Shown here piece by piece: positions 14,818 through 27,300 of a DNA stretch of 64,000 nt (position 1 is the first letter of the stretch; each line of letters begins with the position of its first letter). The position numbers were made by a program, and so were the translations under genes. Source of the DNA: Phoronis australis (lineage: Eukaryota > Phoronida > Phoronidae). The notes beneath the pieces were generated by a model, which ran no database searches, was not told the origin of the DNA, and saw only the letters and a list, made by a program, of their open reading frames with translations. The stretch spans positions 1-64,000 of the forward strand of contig NMRA01000730.1 in assembly GCA_002633005.1 (NCBI GenBank). Direction: 5' to 3'.

Positions 14818-15125
14818 AGGGGAAGGAAACCGTCTTTTGATGTAACGTTTAGTAAAAATATTGATCCTCAAATATTTTGGAGATTCGCATTTCCGTGTTA
14901 ACTATTGTTCCCATGGCGAGTATGTACTATCCACGGAACTGTAGAAGGTGACGTAAACAGCCCGACTGAGAGGGCTCTCACTAAAGCCCAGATGCAAGTC
15001 CTCAACATTTTAGTCAACTGTTCTATGGGTACTAAAGCAGTCGACGTAGGTACAGTATGTAACACAAAAAACATGTTTCCAAGATAATCAGAATCTGTAT
15101 TTTTACCGAACGGTTGCCTTCCCTT
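14818..15125. mobile_element. TTAA-flanked MITE (piggyBac-like target site)
   Basis: A 308-base element lies between two TTAA tetranucleotides (14814-14817 and 15126-15129). Its ends are inverted repeats: AGGGGAAGGAAACCGT on the left and the complement of ACGGTTGCCTTCCCTT on the right. TTAA duplication is the hallmark of piggyBac-type transposition. No transposase frame is present, so this is a non-autonomous derivative. A related, truncated copy lies at about 60803-60930. Part of the interior is recognisable on the minus strand around 61600-61680. Confidence 0.65.
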
Positions 15126-15129
15126 TTAA

Positions 15130-16373
15130 GCGGAGATGTAGCAGTATTCTACTAAAATGGGCCATCTTCTGATTTAGACCAGCAACTGCGTTAAAGCATC
15201 GCAACATCTCCCACACTCAGATTAGAATTGATTTCTCAGGTCTTTAGTTCTTGAGATCAGTCTCATGCACCAGACCCCTGAAATTTAGTCTTGTGTTCTC
15301 AGTTCATAATTAACCTATCGCCAGGATTTTGAGCGACGTCTTAACTGACCAATCAGAACGCATTTTTCTTGACACACCTTCGTTTACAAGACGCCATTTT
15401 AGCAGACAAACAACACGTTGCCGGGTAAAACTTGTTGATTTTTGTCGACTTTACACAAGGGGCGGAGGTTGCGATAGGTCAATTGCTTAAAAAAGGATTT
15501 AGCCAAGTAGCTATGAGTGCAATACAATCTAGAAATAATTTGTTGAAATTATCCTTTTAAGAAGCAGTTACGTGTTTTTTCGCAGAGATTTTGCACCTAT
15601 GCCCACTGAGATTTAACTTTTTTTTTCAGAAAAACTTGTGTGGAGCGTAATGTATAATTTCAATCTTGAGTTTTAAGTCGCTTTTTATGAAACAGATCTC
15701 TGGAATCGAGGAATAACTAAATGACAGTTCAGCCCATGTCAATGTTTCACATCTAATCTGAACGGGAAAATTTAGAGACCAAGTACCTATCGGTGAGCAC
15801 TCAAAGGTGGGTTCTTAGAAGCTTTAAGTCCTCCTTTTATTTGTTTTCAACTCCTGAAAAATGATACCAGAACATTTTCTATTAACCAATAGCAATACTT
15901 TCAAAAGTATGTGCGTGTTTGTATGCGTGTGTGTAAAAATACGTTTAGATTCGCTTAACTTTATATTTAAGACAAAACGTAGCACCATGACATTTGCAGC
16001 TCGGAAAATTGTGAACCCCCTGGAGCTGCATTCAAGAGAAGTTAAAAATTAAAATATTTTTGCAACACAGTAACCACAAGGCAGTTAGTTGTACTACGTA
16101 CTACAATCGAGTAGCCAGACACAATTTGTAGTGGAACACCTCAGTGTATTTTCGTTGTCTCAAATTTGACTTTACGAAAATAGTCGAGGTGTCCCGAATG
16201 TGCAGTGACGCGGGATTTCATTGTGTCCGGTTAAAGCTGCATTTTCCCCCGTTAACCTGGTTAAAACAAATACTATTGATATCTTAACCGACATGCTTTG
16301 CGATTAAAAACATTACCACGCTGATCCGATCTTGAACTGTCGCCGAATAAGCCGGCAACTCAAGTCACAGGCA
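15130..16373. other. intergenic, no gene seen
   Basis: AT-rich sequence with no supported exon. A short inverted repeat at about 16136-16195 (ACACCTCAGTGTATTTTCGT against ACGAAAATAGTCGAGGTGT) could form a hairpin and may be a small MITE. Confidence 0.35.
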
Positions 16374-16503
16374 ATGAGATTGGTCATTTTCGAATTTGAA
16401 ATTTTTCGGTTGGCCAACTGCAGTAAACTCCAACTGAAGCTTTTTCTTGGATTACTGATGGTTTCGATGTTCTTGGTGGTAACGGAAATAGAATTCTATC
16501 AAG
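16374..16503 (+). CDS. candidate first coding exon with a signal-anchor segment
   Basis: A plus-strand ATG opens a 43-codon frame ending at CAAG|GTAAGA, a good donor, in phase 1. The peptide has a short N-terminal tail with a basic stretch, followed by a hydrophobic run (LFLGLLMVSMFLVV), the pattern of a type II signal anchor as in Golgi transferases. I found no downstream exon on the plus strand that continues it, and the next gene lies on the opposite strand. It may therefore be a chance frame or the start of a gene whose other exons I missed. No family can be assigned. Confidence 0.2.
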
Positions 16504-16707
16504 GTAAGATATGCATGCATGAGTGTAAAAGGCTGAATTCGATTTTTTTTTCTCCAACTAAACGGGGCTGAACCGGACTTTACGAATTGTTTCGAAAGAA
16601 GACATCATTTTGAAATTGGGTAACGTGAAAACAATATTTCGAAACGCAATACTTGTTAAGCTCGATTCCAGGGTATTTAGTACGGATGGAAACGATTTTG
16701 GTCAGAA

Positions 16708-19700
16708 CTATGAAATTTTCAAGTAATCCACATTCTGGGCTAATTTAGCACATGGAATATCCCACATAGGCGCTATACATGGAGTCGTCTCCATGGCAGC
16801 ACCATTCGCCATATTCCAAGCGTAGATCTTCTGCTTTGCTTTTGTCAAGCTACGCTTTTCTATGGTTACTTCCCGAGGTTGGTGTCCGGCAGACTTAACA
16901 CGCAATGCATGACTTGTGTCGTTTGGAAATATAAAACCCGATGACGCTTCAACGTGTCCATAAGATGGCGTCGAGAATGGCCGCTGCCGTGCTTCCGGAA
17001 TAATCCCATGCTTACACGGACTTGTGAGAATTCTGTTGGCGAATACTTCCGGTAAAACAAGAGGTTCACTAGCATTAGAGGCTTCAACGGGCTTCGGCAG
17101 TTTCTTTGTCCGACTTTTTTGAGCTTTTAATTCTGTTTTATGAGAAACAGGTTCAAAGGTTATAACCTTAGTCCTGTGTTTATTGCCACTATCGCCGCTG
17201 TTTCCTGTTGGAGGAGATTTTTGTTTCTTAGGTTTGTCGCGATCCTTCTTAGCACTCGCTCGTCTACTGCCCCGGGAGTTCCGATCTTTGACTGGGGCTA
17301 CCCTGAGTTTGTCAGAGATGTCATCAGTTAAAAACTGTTTAACAGAGACCTTCTTCTGACGCATTGGTTTGTCTTCGTATTTTTGCTCAATCGACTCTTT
17401 TGCTTTTCGTAAGCTCTGACTAAATTGCTTTGCCGCCTGTTTACTGATTGACCTGCTACTAAATTCACTGCCGTACACGTTCGTTCCAGTGATCTCGGCA
17501 ACAATACTTAAACTGCGCCCTGAGTTTTTGTTGCTACACTCATAGCGCCTGGGGCTTTCAACCTTCGCAACGGCTTCCATTTCCTCAATGAGCTTTTCTG
17601 GGTCACACGGCACCAATTCCTCTTCAAGTGGGATCTCGTCACGCGACGGGATTTCACGAATGCTGACAAGTTCTTCATCTGTAAGAGGAAAGCTAACTCG
17701 CTTTTTGAGTTTGGAGTGCCCTAGATTGGAAGAAATAAAGCAATATTACATCAAATTGAAGTAACTCAGAGGTCAGCGATTGGCTTAAATCACAATGCAA
17801 GCCACAGACCTACATTTAACTTACAATTACCAACAAAAAGACACCTCAGTACCCAACAACTAATTATGACACGTGGATATGCTGCCTCGTTCGATTTTCG
17901 GCGATGTACGCATAATGTCAACTTTCACTTTGAATATTTAAGCGGTTATTAACCTGCCTTCCATCCCAATGAATTTTTTTTTTATTTTGACCACTATAGC
18001 TTAAAATGGCTTTAGTATATTCTTTTGAGTCAAAATAGATGTGAATTCCTAGCTTGAAAAGAATTAGTAGTCTTTTATTGTTTAATATTAGGCTCTAAAC
18101 TTTGACTTGTGTCGGCGTAGTGTCATTTTTATTCGCCGAACATGATTTTGAATAATTATAACGAACTGACACTTCTCATCTGAGAAAGGAACACGATCAG
18201 ACCAGGGGAGCGTTACTGAACACAGGGGAGCTATCTATAGCTATGATTGGTCAAAATCGATAGTTAGTTTTTTTACGGAGACGGGTTTACAGCAGTTAAA
18301 ATGCTACCGCCCACTGACAGTGACTGGGTTATTTTTGAATTTTATAACTCAGCAGGCACCGATGTAGAGTGAAGTGAAAGAGCCATTGTTTTCAATAGGC
18401 CCATTCTGAGTTGGACTCTTCTCTTTCTCGGAGGTTTAACTGAAAAATGTACTACATGACTGACCGGCTACTTTTCAAGATGTCAGACAGTCCTGAGTTG
18501 ATCAAAATCGCAAGAACAGAACAATGCATATTCAGCACTGATATCTGTCATTTTTGCCAATTTCGTGGCATCAGCATTGCAACTCAATATACAGTGCTGC
18601 ACGCTTGCCTCCATTACAATTGCTTAGTAATTAGAATGAAGGAGTTAGTGACTGGTAGCACGTGAAGAAGCGAGACAAGTGCTTGACATGTGTGTTGCAT
18701 TATGGGAATGAGAGAGGTGCTGTTTTGTTTCAGGACAATCCTATTAGGGCCAACAATGATATTGATCAGGCAATATAGAAATGGAGACAATAGTCAAAGG
18801 GAAAAATAAATCACACAATTACATGTATTAACTCAGAGCGAGTGTCTGTCAAGCTATCCTGCGGAAAATGCGGTCGTGTTTTGATCAATGGTTGGGTGGA
18901 CTGCTACCGATTTTCTCTATACTGTCCTAAAGTTATACGCCCTAGTTAATCATTATCATCACACAAGTGCCTTTTTATCGTGTTTTGTGGAAACAATTAC
19001 ATGACAGTAGATTTGGATTTAATTACAACAATAAAAACATTTTCTTTGACCTCACTAATCTACTTTTCAGTGGTGTTACTTAAAATGAAATCCACGTCAC
19101 ACTAGAGTGACTGCCCATGTGTTTTTGACGTGTAAATCTATCTAATCAAAACCTTGAACGAGCATTTGTACTCTGATTGCACCCCATGCCATTTATAATG
19201 TACAGCAACTGAGCATTACCAATAATTATCATTGATTACTTGTCGTAATCAATGACTCGGTGAAATGATTTGAGGTTCACCACAAAAAAATTACACCACA
19301 GGTACAGAAGTGAATTAAGCCAACTAATCGGCAATGTTGAATCAGTGGTGGTTTTACCTCTACGGTCTCTGGTAATAACAATACTCTTAGTTTTTTAATA
19401 CTTTCTCTTCATGAAACTTTAATTGTGTAAACGCGTCCGGCGCGAGCACAAAAATGTTGTGGACGTAAACACGTGCACACGTGTTTTTATGGCTATGGTG
19501 ACTTAGATCTTTTTGTTTCCGAACATTACAGTTTGACTCCAATGTCAAATGTCAGGGATATGTACTTTGAGAAAAATGTGTCGACCAATTTCCGCTTGGT
19601 TCCAAAACAGATACAATGTTACAAAATTACACTCAATATCTTTAAATTTTGACACCGATCGAGTTTTGTATTATTATTTTAAAGTTCTCCTATTCCACGT

Positions 19701-21197
19701 TTTACGTGTTCACGTTTTACAAACATCGTCATCAACGTTCTAACACAGTTAAATTGTTTTTAGAAAAGTAGCCTCTCTTTCGCTGGTACCCGGGGTAGAG
19801 TTAATAAGTTGCTGCCGCGGGTACAAGAGTACATCTCTCCAAAATCTGGCTATGACGTAACATCTGCTTCAATTCTGTGTTGGGAAATCGTCTACGTCAT
19901 TATGTTTTGTAGCACATCAGTATAATCTGTGTTCACTCATCATTTTATGAAAAGAACTTCCCATACCTCTCCTTGGAAGATCAACACAATACATGAGATA
20001 CGAATTAGAACAGCCATTTCAAAAGCTTTTAACAAAATTACATAGTGTAGAAAAAATATTCCAGCCTCGTTACTTATCTCCAATTCATGCCCGCCGCTTA
20101 TTTATTGAATGTTGAATACACTTGACAACTGGATAGGGAGAGATTTCATTTTGGTTTGGCTGAGAGAAAACCTAATTTGAAACCAAAACCGGTGCGTTTC
20201 AAAAATTATAGTTTTCGACATTTCACAGTGACATCCACAGTTAAAAGTGGTGCTCAAAAATAGATAATTATGCACCTTATTCACACAGCCGGAATTTTAG
20301 TAGTGAGCCTTTTTTTAGGTTTTAAAAACATTGCATTCTGCACTTAATGACAGCGCAAATCGTAATTTTTTCGCGTGCCTCGTAATATTTATGTCTCAAT
20401 TGCATGTTTTTTTAAACCTAAAAAGAGGCTCATTACTAAAATGGTGACTGCATGAATAAGGTGTATACACATAATATATCACGTAAAGATATAGGAATAA
20501 GAATAAAAGAAACAAAAATTACATTGCTGTTTAACCGACTTCTTACGTGAAAAAAACATAAAATGTGTTATTCTGTTAATCTTAGAACTTCCTTTCAAAA
20601 TTGTGAAATATAAATCTGAATTTACTACGTCACAACCTTTTTTCTCATTAACATTTGAGATGTTAACAGGAACTAAGGTTAAATCTTAGGATGTTCCCCA
20701 GTTCATCGTTTTTGGCTTACGAATGGAGAGTCGATCAATTTGCGAAATAACTCTGTATAGATTCTAATAAAAACTTATGTGAACCGCTTTATAAATGTAG
20801 CACGCTGGCAGAGTCTTCTTACTTACCGTGTTCCGGTTATAAAATTTCATCAATAGTTTTTTGTTTTGTCTGAAACGAAAATTCTCCCTGTACTAGATCG
20901 TTTGAAAAAAGAAATTCCAGTTAACTTCCAGATTGCGTTTATTGGTTGCTATCTGTATTATGATCCCAATGGCCATTTGTGTATCGCGCGTTTGTGCTAT
21001 ATACAACTTGCTAAATTCATTTAGCGATGTGGTGTCTACTTACCTCTTTCGTGGCACTGTTCCTCTGGATCCGTCAGTGGACTCACTGACTTCAGACTTT
21101 CAAAAGGTGTCACGCTCTTGTCTACGAGTGTCCAGGTCGACAAGGTCTCCACGGGCGACGTGCACGTGCTGGATGCAGAGTCGGAATCCGTGGACAT
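16708..21197 (-). CDS. unrecognised protein with PP1-docking RVSF motif (two exons)
   Basis: Coding exons are 21197-21044 (ATG, 51 codons plus one base, perfect GTAAGT donor) and 17720-16708 (acceptor AATCTAG, stop TAG). Phase 1 matches across the intron, giving 388 residues. The exon 1 product is Ser/Thr-rich. Exon 2 opens with a basic patch followed by RVSF (residues 59-62) and an acidic tract. RVxF with upstream basic and downstream acidic residues is the standard docking site for protein phosphatase 1, and a K-RVSFP-DEE layout resembles that of PP1 regulatory subunits such as PPP1R37. No leucine-rich repeats follow here. The middle (about residues 150-250) is Lys/Arg/Ser-rich and probably disordered. 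The C-terminal 130 residues are less biased, with conserved-looking Trp and Pro near the end. No enzyme motif is seen. The likely role is a PP1-targeting protein, by inference from one motif. Confidence 0.8.
17721..21043 (-). other. intron of the RVSF-motif gene
   Basis: About 3.3 kb with GT donor and AG acceptor on the minus strand. It holds the MITE at 20273-20463 and a short GC-rich inverted repeat at about 19788-19827 (GTACCCGGGGTAG / CTGCCGCGGGTAC). No nested gene is supported. Confidence 0.6.
20273..20463. mobile_element. MITE with long terminal inverted repeats
   Basis: A 191-base element whose outer 60 or so bases on each side are inverted copies. The left begins CACCTTATTCACACAGCC and the right ends TGCATGAATAAGGTG. 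Both carry the GAGCC...TTTTTAGGTTT block. The centre is unrelated sequence of about 65 bases. There is no coding capacity. It could fold into a long hairpin if transcribed within the intron it occupies. A target-site duplication is not obvious. Confidence 0.65.
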
Positions 21198-23968
21198 CTC
21201 TGCTCCCTGTGTCATCCCGCGTCCAGGATCCGATTGTGACTAGCAGCTGTTATCGTCAACCAAAACTACTACTGTTTGTTGTCGATAACCTTATTGGCAT
21301 AGCACTGGTTATCGATTTGTATTTTCTATAGTAAGGCGCGCCGAAATCATCTGATCGTGGTGAAGTTCAATCTAATATCCCTGAACATCGCCCTCAGTAG
21401 TTATGGCGCCCGCGACAACTCGTCGTCATTTATATATAGCCTCTCGTGTCCAACTCATAAACTTTCAGTGATATTTGCTTATCAAGCTACGTTATCACGT
21501 TTCTGAAGTCTCCTATGAGTTCTAAAGCACGCATCTGTACGCTTAATACACATTGTAAAATCCCGCTTATCTTACATCTCCGACTTTCAATGTGGTTTAC
21601 GTTACAAAGCTCGAAGTTACAATACTAGTAATTTTGGTTGCTACACTAGGCTTTTCATTATCCATCATGCCCTCACGACCCCTTTTAGAAATTACGCATT
21701 CGATTGCGAATTCAAACCTGTTGATCGTCTCAAAGGCAATACAAAAGAACTTGAGTAGTTCACCCGTTCACGCACAATAGGCTTGTTATGTGATTTTGCT
21801 GACAAATAGGCCTGCCATTTCAGTTATGACACAAAAACAGGTTCTTTGTAATATAATAACACACTCCTTGTTGGTGTCTATTCGGGCATACGTGCAAAAA
21901 TTTGGTGGTTGAAAAATTGAGACCCAATATGGATGATAAAAAATATTCTCATAAAATAAAATTGTTTAGTATAAATTGACGGCGACCTTGCAGTAAGGTG
22001 CCTCATGAACACTGTCTCGATTGAATAAGTTATTAGCATCCACAAAAGGAGGGCTTTTGCCACTTTCGCCAATGAAAATATCTCAGTATCTGCAGTTCAA
22101 TATAAGCTACTTCTGAAGAAAAATGAAAACTTTAACTATCTTATTCACGTCTCACATATTTTATAGCGAACTTTTGTTGCCTGTGAGTAATGATTTTTTC
22201 AGTGCGTACATTATTTCTTATTAAATATCTAACTTCATATCGGAGAAATTTTTGTGCTTTTTGAAAAAAGGCGAATTCAATACTGGGTTGCAATTTATGT
22301 AATCAAATATAAAATTGCCAGTACTGAGAAGAAAATGCGGTGCTCCTACTAATGTTTCGTACTCGCTGATATTTTTCCGAGAATTAAGTCATAAAAAGTG
22401 GTTTAAATGATTCGTAATCTCAATGACTTAAATACCTTCAAGAATTAGTGTACTTGTAGATGTTTACAGACTGTGTGTGAGAGAAAACAGCCAAGCTAAA
22501 ACAAGCCGGTTGCATTTATTTAAACCAGGAAGACAAGTACCAAATGTTACAAACAAATGAGCTTTTACGTCTACTTTAACCAGCTGACTGCTTAGCAAAA
22601 ACAAAATTTTGCACGCGTTTATTAGTTAAGTCAAGGGGTTGTGATGGTTGAATGATTCCTCGTAACAATGGCTCAATTCTGAAAATTAAAAATTAATCCA
22701 TACCATTCAAGGATTGTACATTCGTTAATAAATGTTGGCAAAAATGACTCTAACCACACGGAGATAAAAAATGAAATAATGTCACGTGACCGCCGACTTG
22801 GAAATTCCCAGTCGACAGGTGGCGAGACTGGCGCTATCGGGCTTAGTCGCGTAACCGGGAAATTCCCACATCTCACAAGAAACAGGAACAGAGCGTCTTG
22901 AAAGTAAGGCAAGATTTCGGTGCATTTTTACCACCAAAGCCCAAGAAACTGGCGGCGATGCTTGGGTTCGGCGCTACTTCGGTGCTGTGTTTCCTGTGCC
23001 GATGACAGCCACAACTGAAGGCTCTGTATAAAATTGACGGGACCCCACCACGTAGTCATCGCATAGGGGCCTTCGTCAGTAGGCCTATCGACCGAAGAGT
23101 GTGTATAATGTAGGATCCCGGAGATACAAAAATGTGGCGATCGGAGGGAGGGGGGAGGCGTAGATTTAAAATTGTGGCGACCAGGAACTAATCAGTTATA
23201 GAGGGGCACAATTTTTACGAGCCACTTTTCAGTTACACTTGTGTGTATGGCCCTTGATGTTGTCCCGGGAACCGCCTCTGTAGGCCTTCCCATCACGGAC
23301 TTTCTCACTAGAGCCGGTTTAGTGGCAAAGTGTGTTCTCTTGCCAGGTATCGTCTCCAGTGGATATTTGGTACTCGTGTACTCAGTCGCGAACAGGCCGA
23401 TTCATCTTGCACTTAGGGTGTAACATGCAGTGGCGATAGCGAGCCGGTGAGAAAGTTTTGACCTGGCCCTCAAAGCTCACTGCAGGGAAGAGATCTCTAA
23501 TAAGAGAGGGGCGCCGCCAACTTGGGTTGGACCTTTTCTAACCGGCACTATCGGATGGAAGATGGTAAAACAAGTCATCAAAAGTGGGGATCGGTCGGCC
23601 AAACGGATTTTACCTTTTTTCCACTTGAGTGAGGAGCCCAGTTCATATACACCCTATCTTCCCAAGCCTAACAACTATGCCAGTTTTCACTAGACAATAC
23701 GCGAAACGACCTGTCCCAATTACGGTAATTCTTCATTTAATTTGCACAAAATAATCATTCCAATATTGTCATTTTCCCAATTCCAATTTCCAATTTTCTA
23801 AGGCTAAACTACCATGCTGCAAGCAATGGAAACTTAACCAAATGTTATTTTATCACATCCACACAGTGCAAACCAGGCTAATAATAGGCAAAATATTCTT
23901 AATCTTTATCTTGTGCAGTAATTTGACAAAATAGTATTTAACTTGCCGGCCATGTTATGTGCTAAACA
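21198..23968. other. spacer between two divergent genes
   Basis: About 2.8 kb separating the minus-strand RVSF gene from the plus-strand Death-domain gene. The part from about 22780 to 23640 is richer in G+C than its surroundings and holds a GTCACGTGAC palindrome and two kappaB-like sites. No exon is supported. The open frames at 22673-22912 and 23241-23423 have no domain or splice support. Confidence 0.4.
22782..22867. promoter_or_regulatory. candidate enhancer: E-box palindrome and two kappaB-like sites
   Basis: Within 86 bases lie GTCACGTGAC (22782-22791), GGGAATTTCC read on the minus strand at about 22800-22809, and the symmetric GGGAAATTCCC at 22857-22867. The last two match the NF-kappaB consensus GGGRNWYYCC. 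They lie about 1.45 kb upstream of the Death-domain gene start and 1.6 kb upstream of the divergent gene. Function is inferred from motif match only. Confidence 0.35.
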
Positions 23969-24119
23969 GCCTCCCGTTCAGTAACGCTAGGACCTCGCTA
24001 AAAAGCAAAACTTCGTGAGATTATGTGCGATATGGCCGTGTAATTTAAATGAAAACACGTGACTTTGGCTAAATTTTAGCTAGATCCTAGCGTAGGTCCT
24101 AGCGTTACTGAACGCACGT
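23969..24119. mobile_element. palindromic MITE, copy 1
   Basis: A 151-base element with 20-base inverted ends, GTTCAGTAACGCTAGGACCT on the left and its complement on the right. An internal CACGTGACTTTG and a GCTAAA / TTTAGC pair are present. It lies about 190 bases upstream of the Death-domain gene ATG. Sister copies are at 39491-39600 (inverted, truncated) and 54930-55075. Confidence 0.75.
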
Positions 24120-24311
24120 CAGGTAAAGAATTACAGTAATGGCCAGGTCCCTCATTAGTTCGGCCTACTCAGGTACGGTCCATCGCGTCTCTTTACGATG
24201 CCCAGCGAATATCGTTTGAAGTGGAACTTTGTGCGTTTCTCACGCCAGCCGGTTGGTGACATGTGCACGGTGTCAATTTGTACCATGACCAGTTGAGCTT
24301 GTATTTACAGT

Positions 24312-27300
24312 ATGACAAGCGTGGGCACTGAACACGAGAGAGACGACGAAAGCGACACCAGTGACAGCGACCAAATGGACAAAGAATTAATGGGAAATTT
24401 GCGTAGTCAGGACGATGTCTTGAAAACGACGGATTCAGGAGTCGGGGAGCAGCTTGTTATTGAACGAAACCAATCAGATGCTGAGTATTATGATGCATCT
24501 GACCGTCTCGAACATGAGTCCATGAATCATCTCCACGATGAAGAAGGTAGGGTCCATAACTGCAAATAAGCGTCGCACTTACGAATACCGTTCAAAACGT
24601 TCGGAGTTTTACCCGACCAAAAGCAAGAACTTTTTTAATGGTTCTTATTCATCAATAGTCCTTTTACGAGTTAATAACAATAACGCGAAATTCTGTGAGA
24701 CTCAACTGTGAAGTCACCGGAAGTAGGGCAAAAACTTGTCGTTTGGCCATTTGCCCCATACGTTAGTAGAGTGTATTCTGTTCAGTTTACTTCGAGTTTT
24801 TAATTTTTTAATGCGAAAAATGCCAAACAAGCATTGCTGTTTTGGGAAATGTAACTCAGATTCTCACTACAATACGTCCCATCTCGTTCTCTACTAGTTT
24901 CGTCCCCGGTATTTTAAACGGGCGGTAGGCGAAATCCGCACAGTGATTAAGAGTGTTCACCTCGTAAAAAATACATGAAACGTCCATAGACGCTTTGCTC
25001 AGAGTTTAAAATTGGGTTGCTTCATACAGTTGGCTACGCATTAATTACTTTAAACTTTGCATCAAGCAATTGTTCCACTATAGTACTACTTCATTAACAG
25101 GACAAGATGATAGTGCCCGGCGCTTTGGTGAACGCCAACTCGCCAAATGCGACTAAGCGAAAATCTCAAGTCCGTTGCCAAATTACGTGCAGTAGGCCTA
25201 CCTCTCCCATTTCTTTCGCAGCCAAACAATTCCGACTTTCTTCTGTTTACGTGATGTTGTAATTTGAGCCCCTGCTTGACATGTGCTGAATGGTCAGAGC
25301 GGCAAATGCACTGATTTCACGAAATAAACGGAACAATTGTGAACCAATTGATTCCAGCAAAAATATTATTAATTATTATTCAAACTTAGGAAGTCACCAC
25401 AGATTTTGAAGGGAATTTCGGGAGAATTATTTTCTGACTTTGCTACTCGCTGTGGAGACTTGGAATATTTCCACGGGTCGCCAAATACAATCTGAAGTCG
25501 CCAAATCGAGCACTGAGATATTTATCAGTGGCTTTATGTACGGAATCCATAGCATTTCCCTTCAAATTGTGAACTGCCGTGTACGTGCGTATTTAGACCC
25601 TTGCGCCTGTATGTGACGTTTCGTTGAAGCCAATATGTGAAACGCTGAAAACCAAAGAAAATTTTTTAAAGATGAATTATGACTTATTGACTAAAAAATG
25701 GCACACATTGATGTGTAATTCTAAAATGGACAATACACTCAGTAAGACATTTACATCAGCAGGGTGGGCATTCACGTGGGTTTATGGGAAATTCGTGATT
25801 AAAATATTCAAAATCATCTTATTTTGGAGAGAGGCCCGTAACATATATCTACGATTACAAATGTCATTAGGCTTCTCAAAGATTATATTGGGATGCCCGC
25901 ATCAGCGGAAAGTATAGTATAGAATTTTGAATATTGAAGGAATTTTTCCCCAGTAAAACATTTGTATTTTCTGGGCTAGACAAAAGTCGGGCGTCGCAAG
26001 CTCGTTTCCAGAGATAAAAAGGAGAGGAAGGATGGCATAAAATTGTTCATTAGTTATGACTGACTACAATCTGAGTTGTACAATAAAATGTAACGTGAAA
26101 TACCCTTGAGAAGGGGCTGCAGTGGGAAGGAAAAACGGAGAACTCGCACGTCTGTGTTGCAGGAATAAAGAAATAGCAGTGAAACGTGATAGTAAGACTA
26201 AAAGAGATCCCTAAGGTCACGTGACAATTATGGGCATGAGAGCCGTGAGCTGACCAAACTCTAAGCCCATGGACGATAAGTCAATCGGGAGGCTGGTAAC
26301 AATTATAATCCTGCACATAAAATCTAGGGACCAGGCCAGATGTTGAAAGGGGTATAATGTTGGTGTGTCCACATAAATATATTAAACGAGTAAAAGACTG
26401 CACTTGCTTGACTTCGAAGGTATGGCTGGTCAACCGCCTGAGACTTAATTCCGATTGGTTTACAAGTCGGAAGTCGTCATATAAAGCCAATCAGACGCTT
26501 TAATCGGTTGACCCGACACCTGACTAAGTCAATCAGGAGCAGCCACTGATGTTGAAATACAGCATACTAGAAATGATGTGTACATGAATACGTTTGGTAT
26601 TTATGTTTAGTAAACTGACAACGAACCGTGTTTCAGAGTCCTTCGAAATACGACACAGAACTCAAAGTGGTGAGCGCATAGTGTGGCGAGGTCAAGGTAA
26701 TTAACTGTAGGGGGGGGGGGNNAGGGGGGGATTTTTACTTGAAATCAAACTCACAATTATTTGTTGTTACATTTTCCGTTCCACTTTTGTGCGAGCGCAC
26801 GATAAGTGCGTGTCTCTGATCTTGTACTTGAGTATATTATGGTTTACGTGGATGACTGTCTAATCCTAGTTTGCACTTGATGACCTCAACGTTAAAGCCA
26901 TAAGCAGGGACCTGAACTCGAAATTTCGAATTTTTATTTAAAATTTCAATTTTGTAGTTAAGGTTGCAGCTTAAAGCTAGGGGTCAATAAATGCGAACTT
27001 GGACCAGGCCTACTAGATGCTCATCTCAGTGCGTAATCCTATTATATGCGAGCACTCAAAAATAAACACTTTTCCAAAGCAGAACTTAAAAGTTACCCGC
27101 TGGTTCGATTTTGAGTACAGAGATTAGAAACCAGGCCCTGGTGACGTATCTCTTAGATTTCTAGTTTGAGGTAACCTTGGGGTAACATGGAAAATAAATC
27201 TGAAACTAAAAGAGGCAATCCAGATCCTTTAAAGAATACTATTATTTGACGAAATGTAGTCTATATATATGTATATATGTATATGTATATATCAAAGTAA

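Noticed and set aside
20933-21331. 132-residue plus-strand frame
   Set aside because: It overlaps the first coding exon of the minus-strand RVSF gene, which has a perfect donor and phase match.
24880-24930. Hammerhead ribozyme-like GGGGACGAAAC on the minus strand
   Set aside because: The required CUGAUGA core and matching stems are not found beside it.
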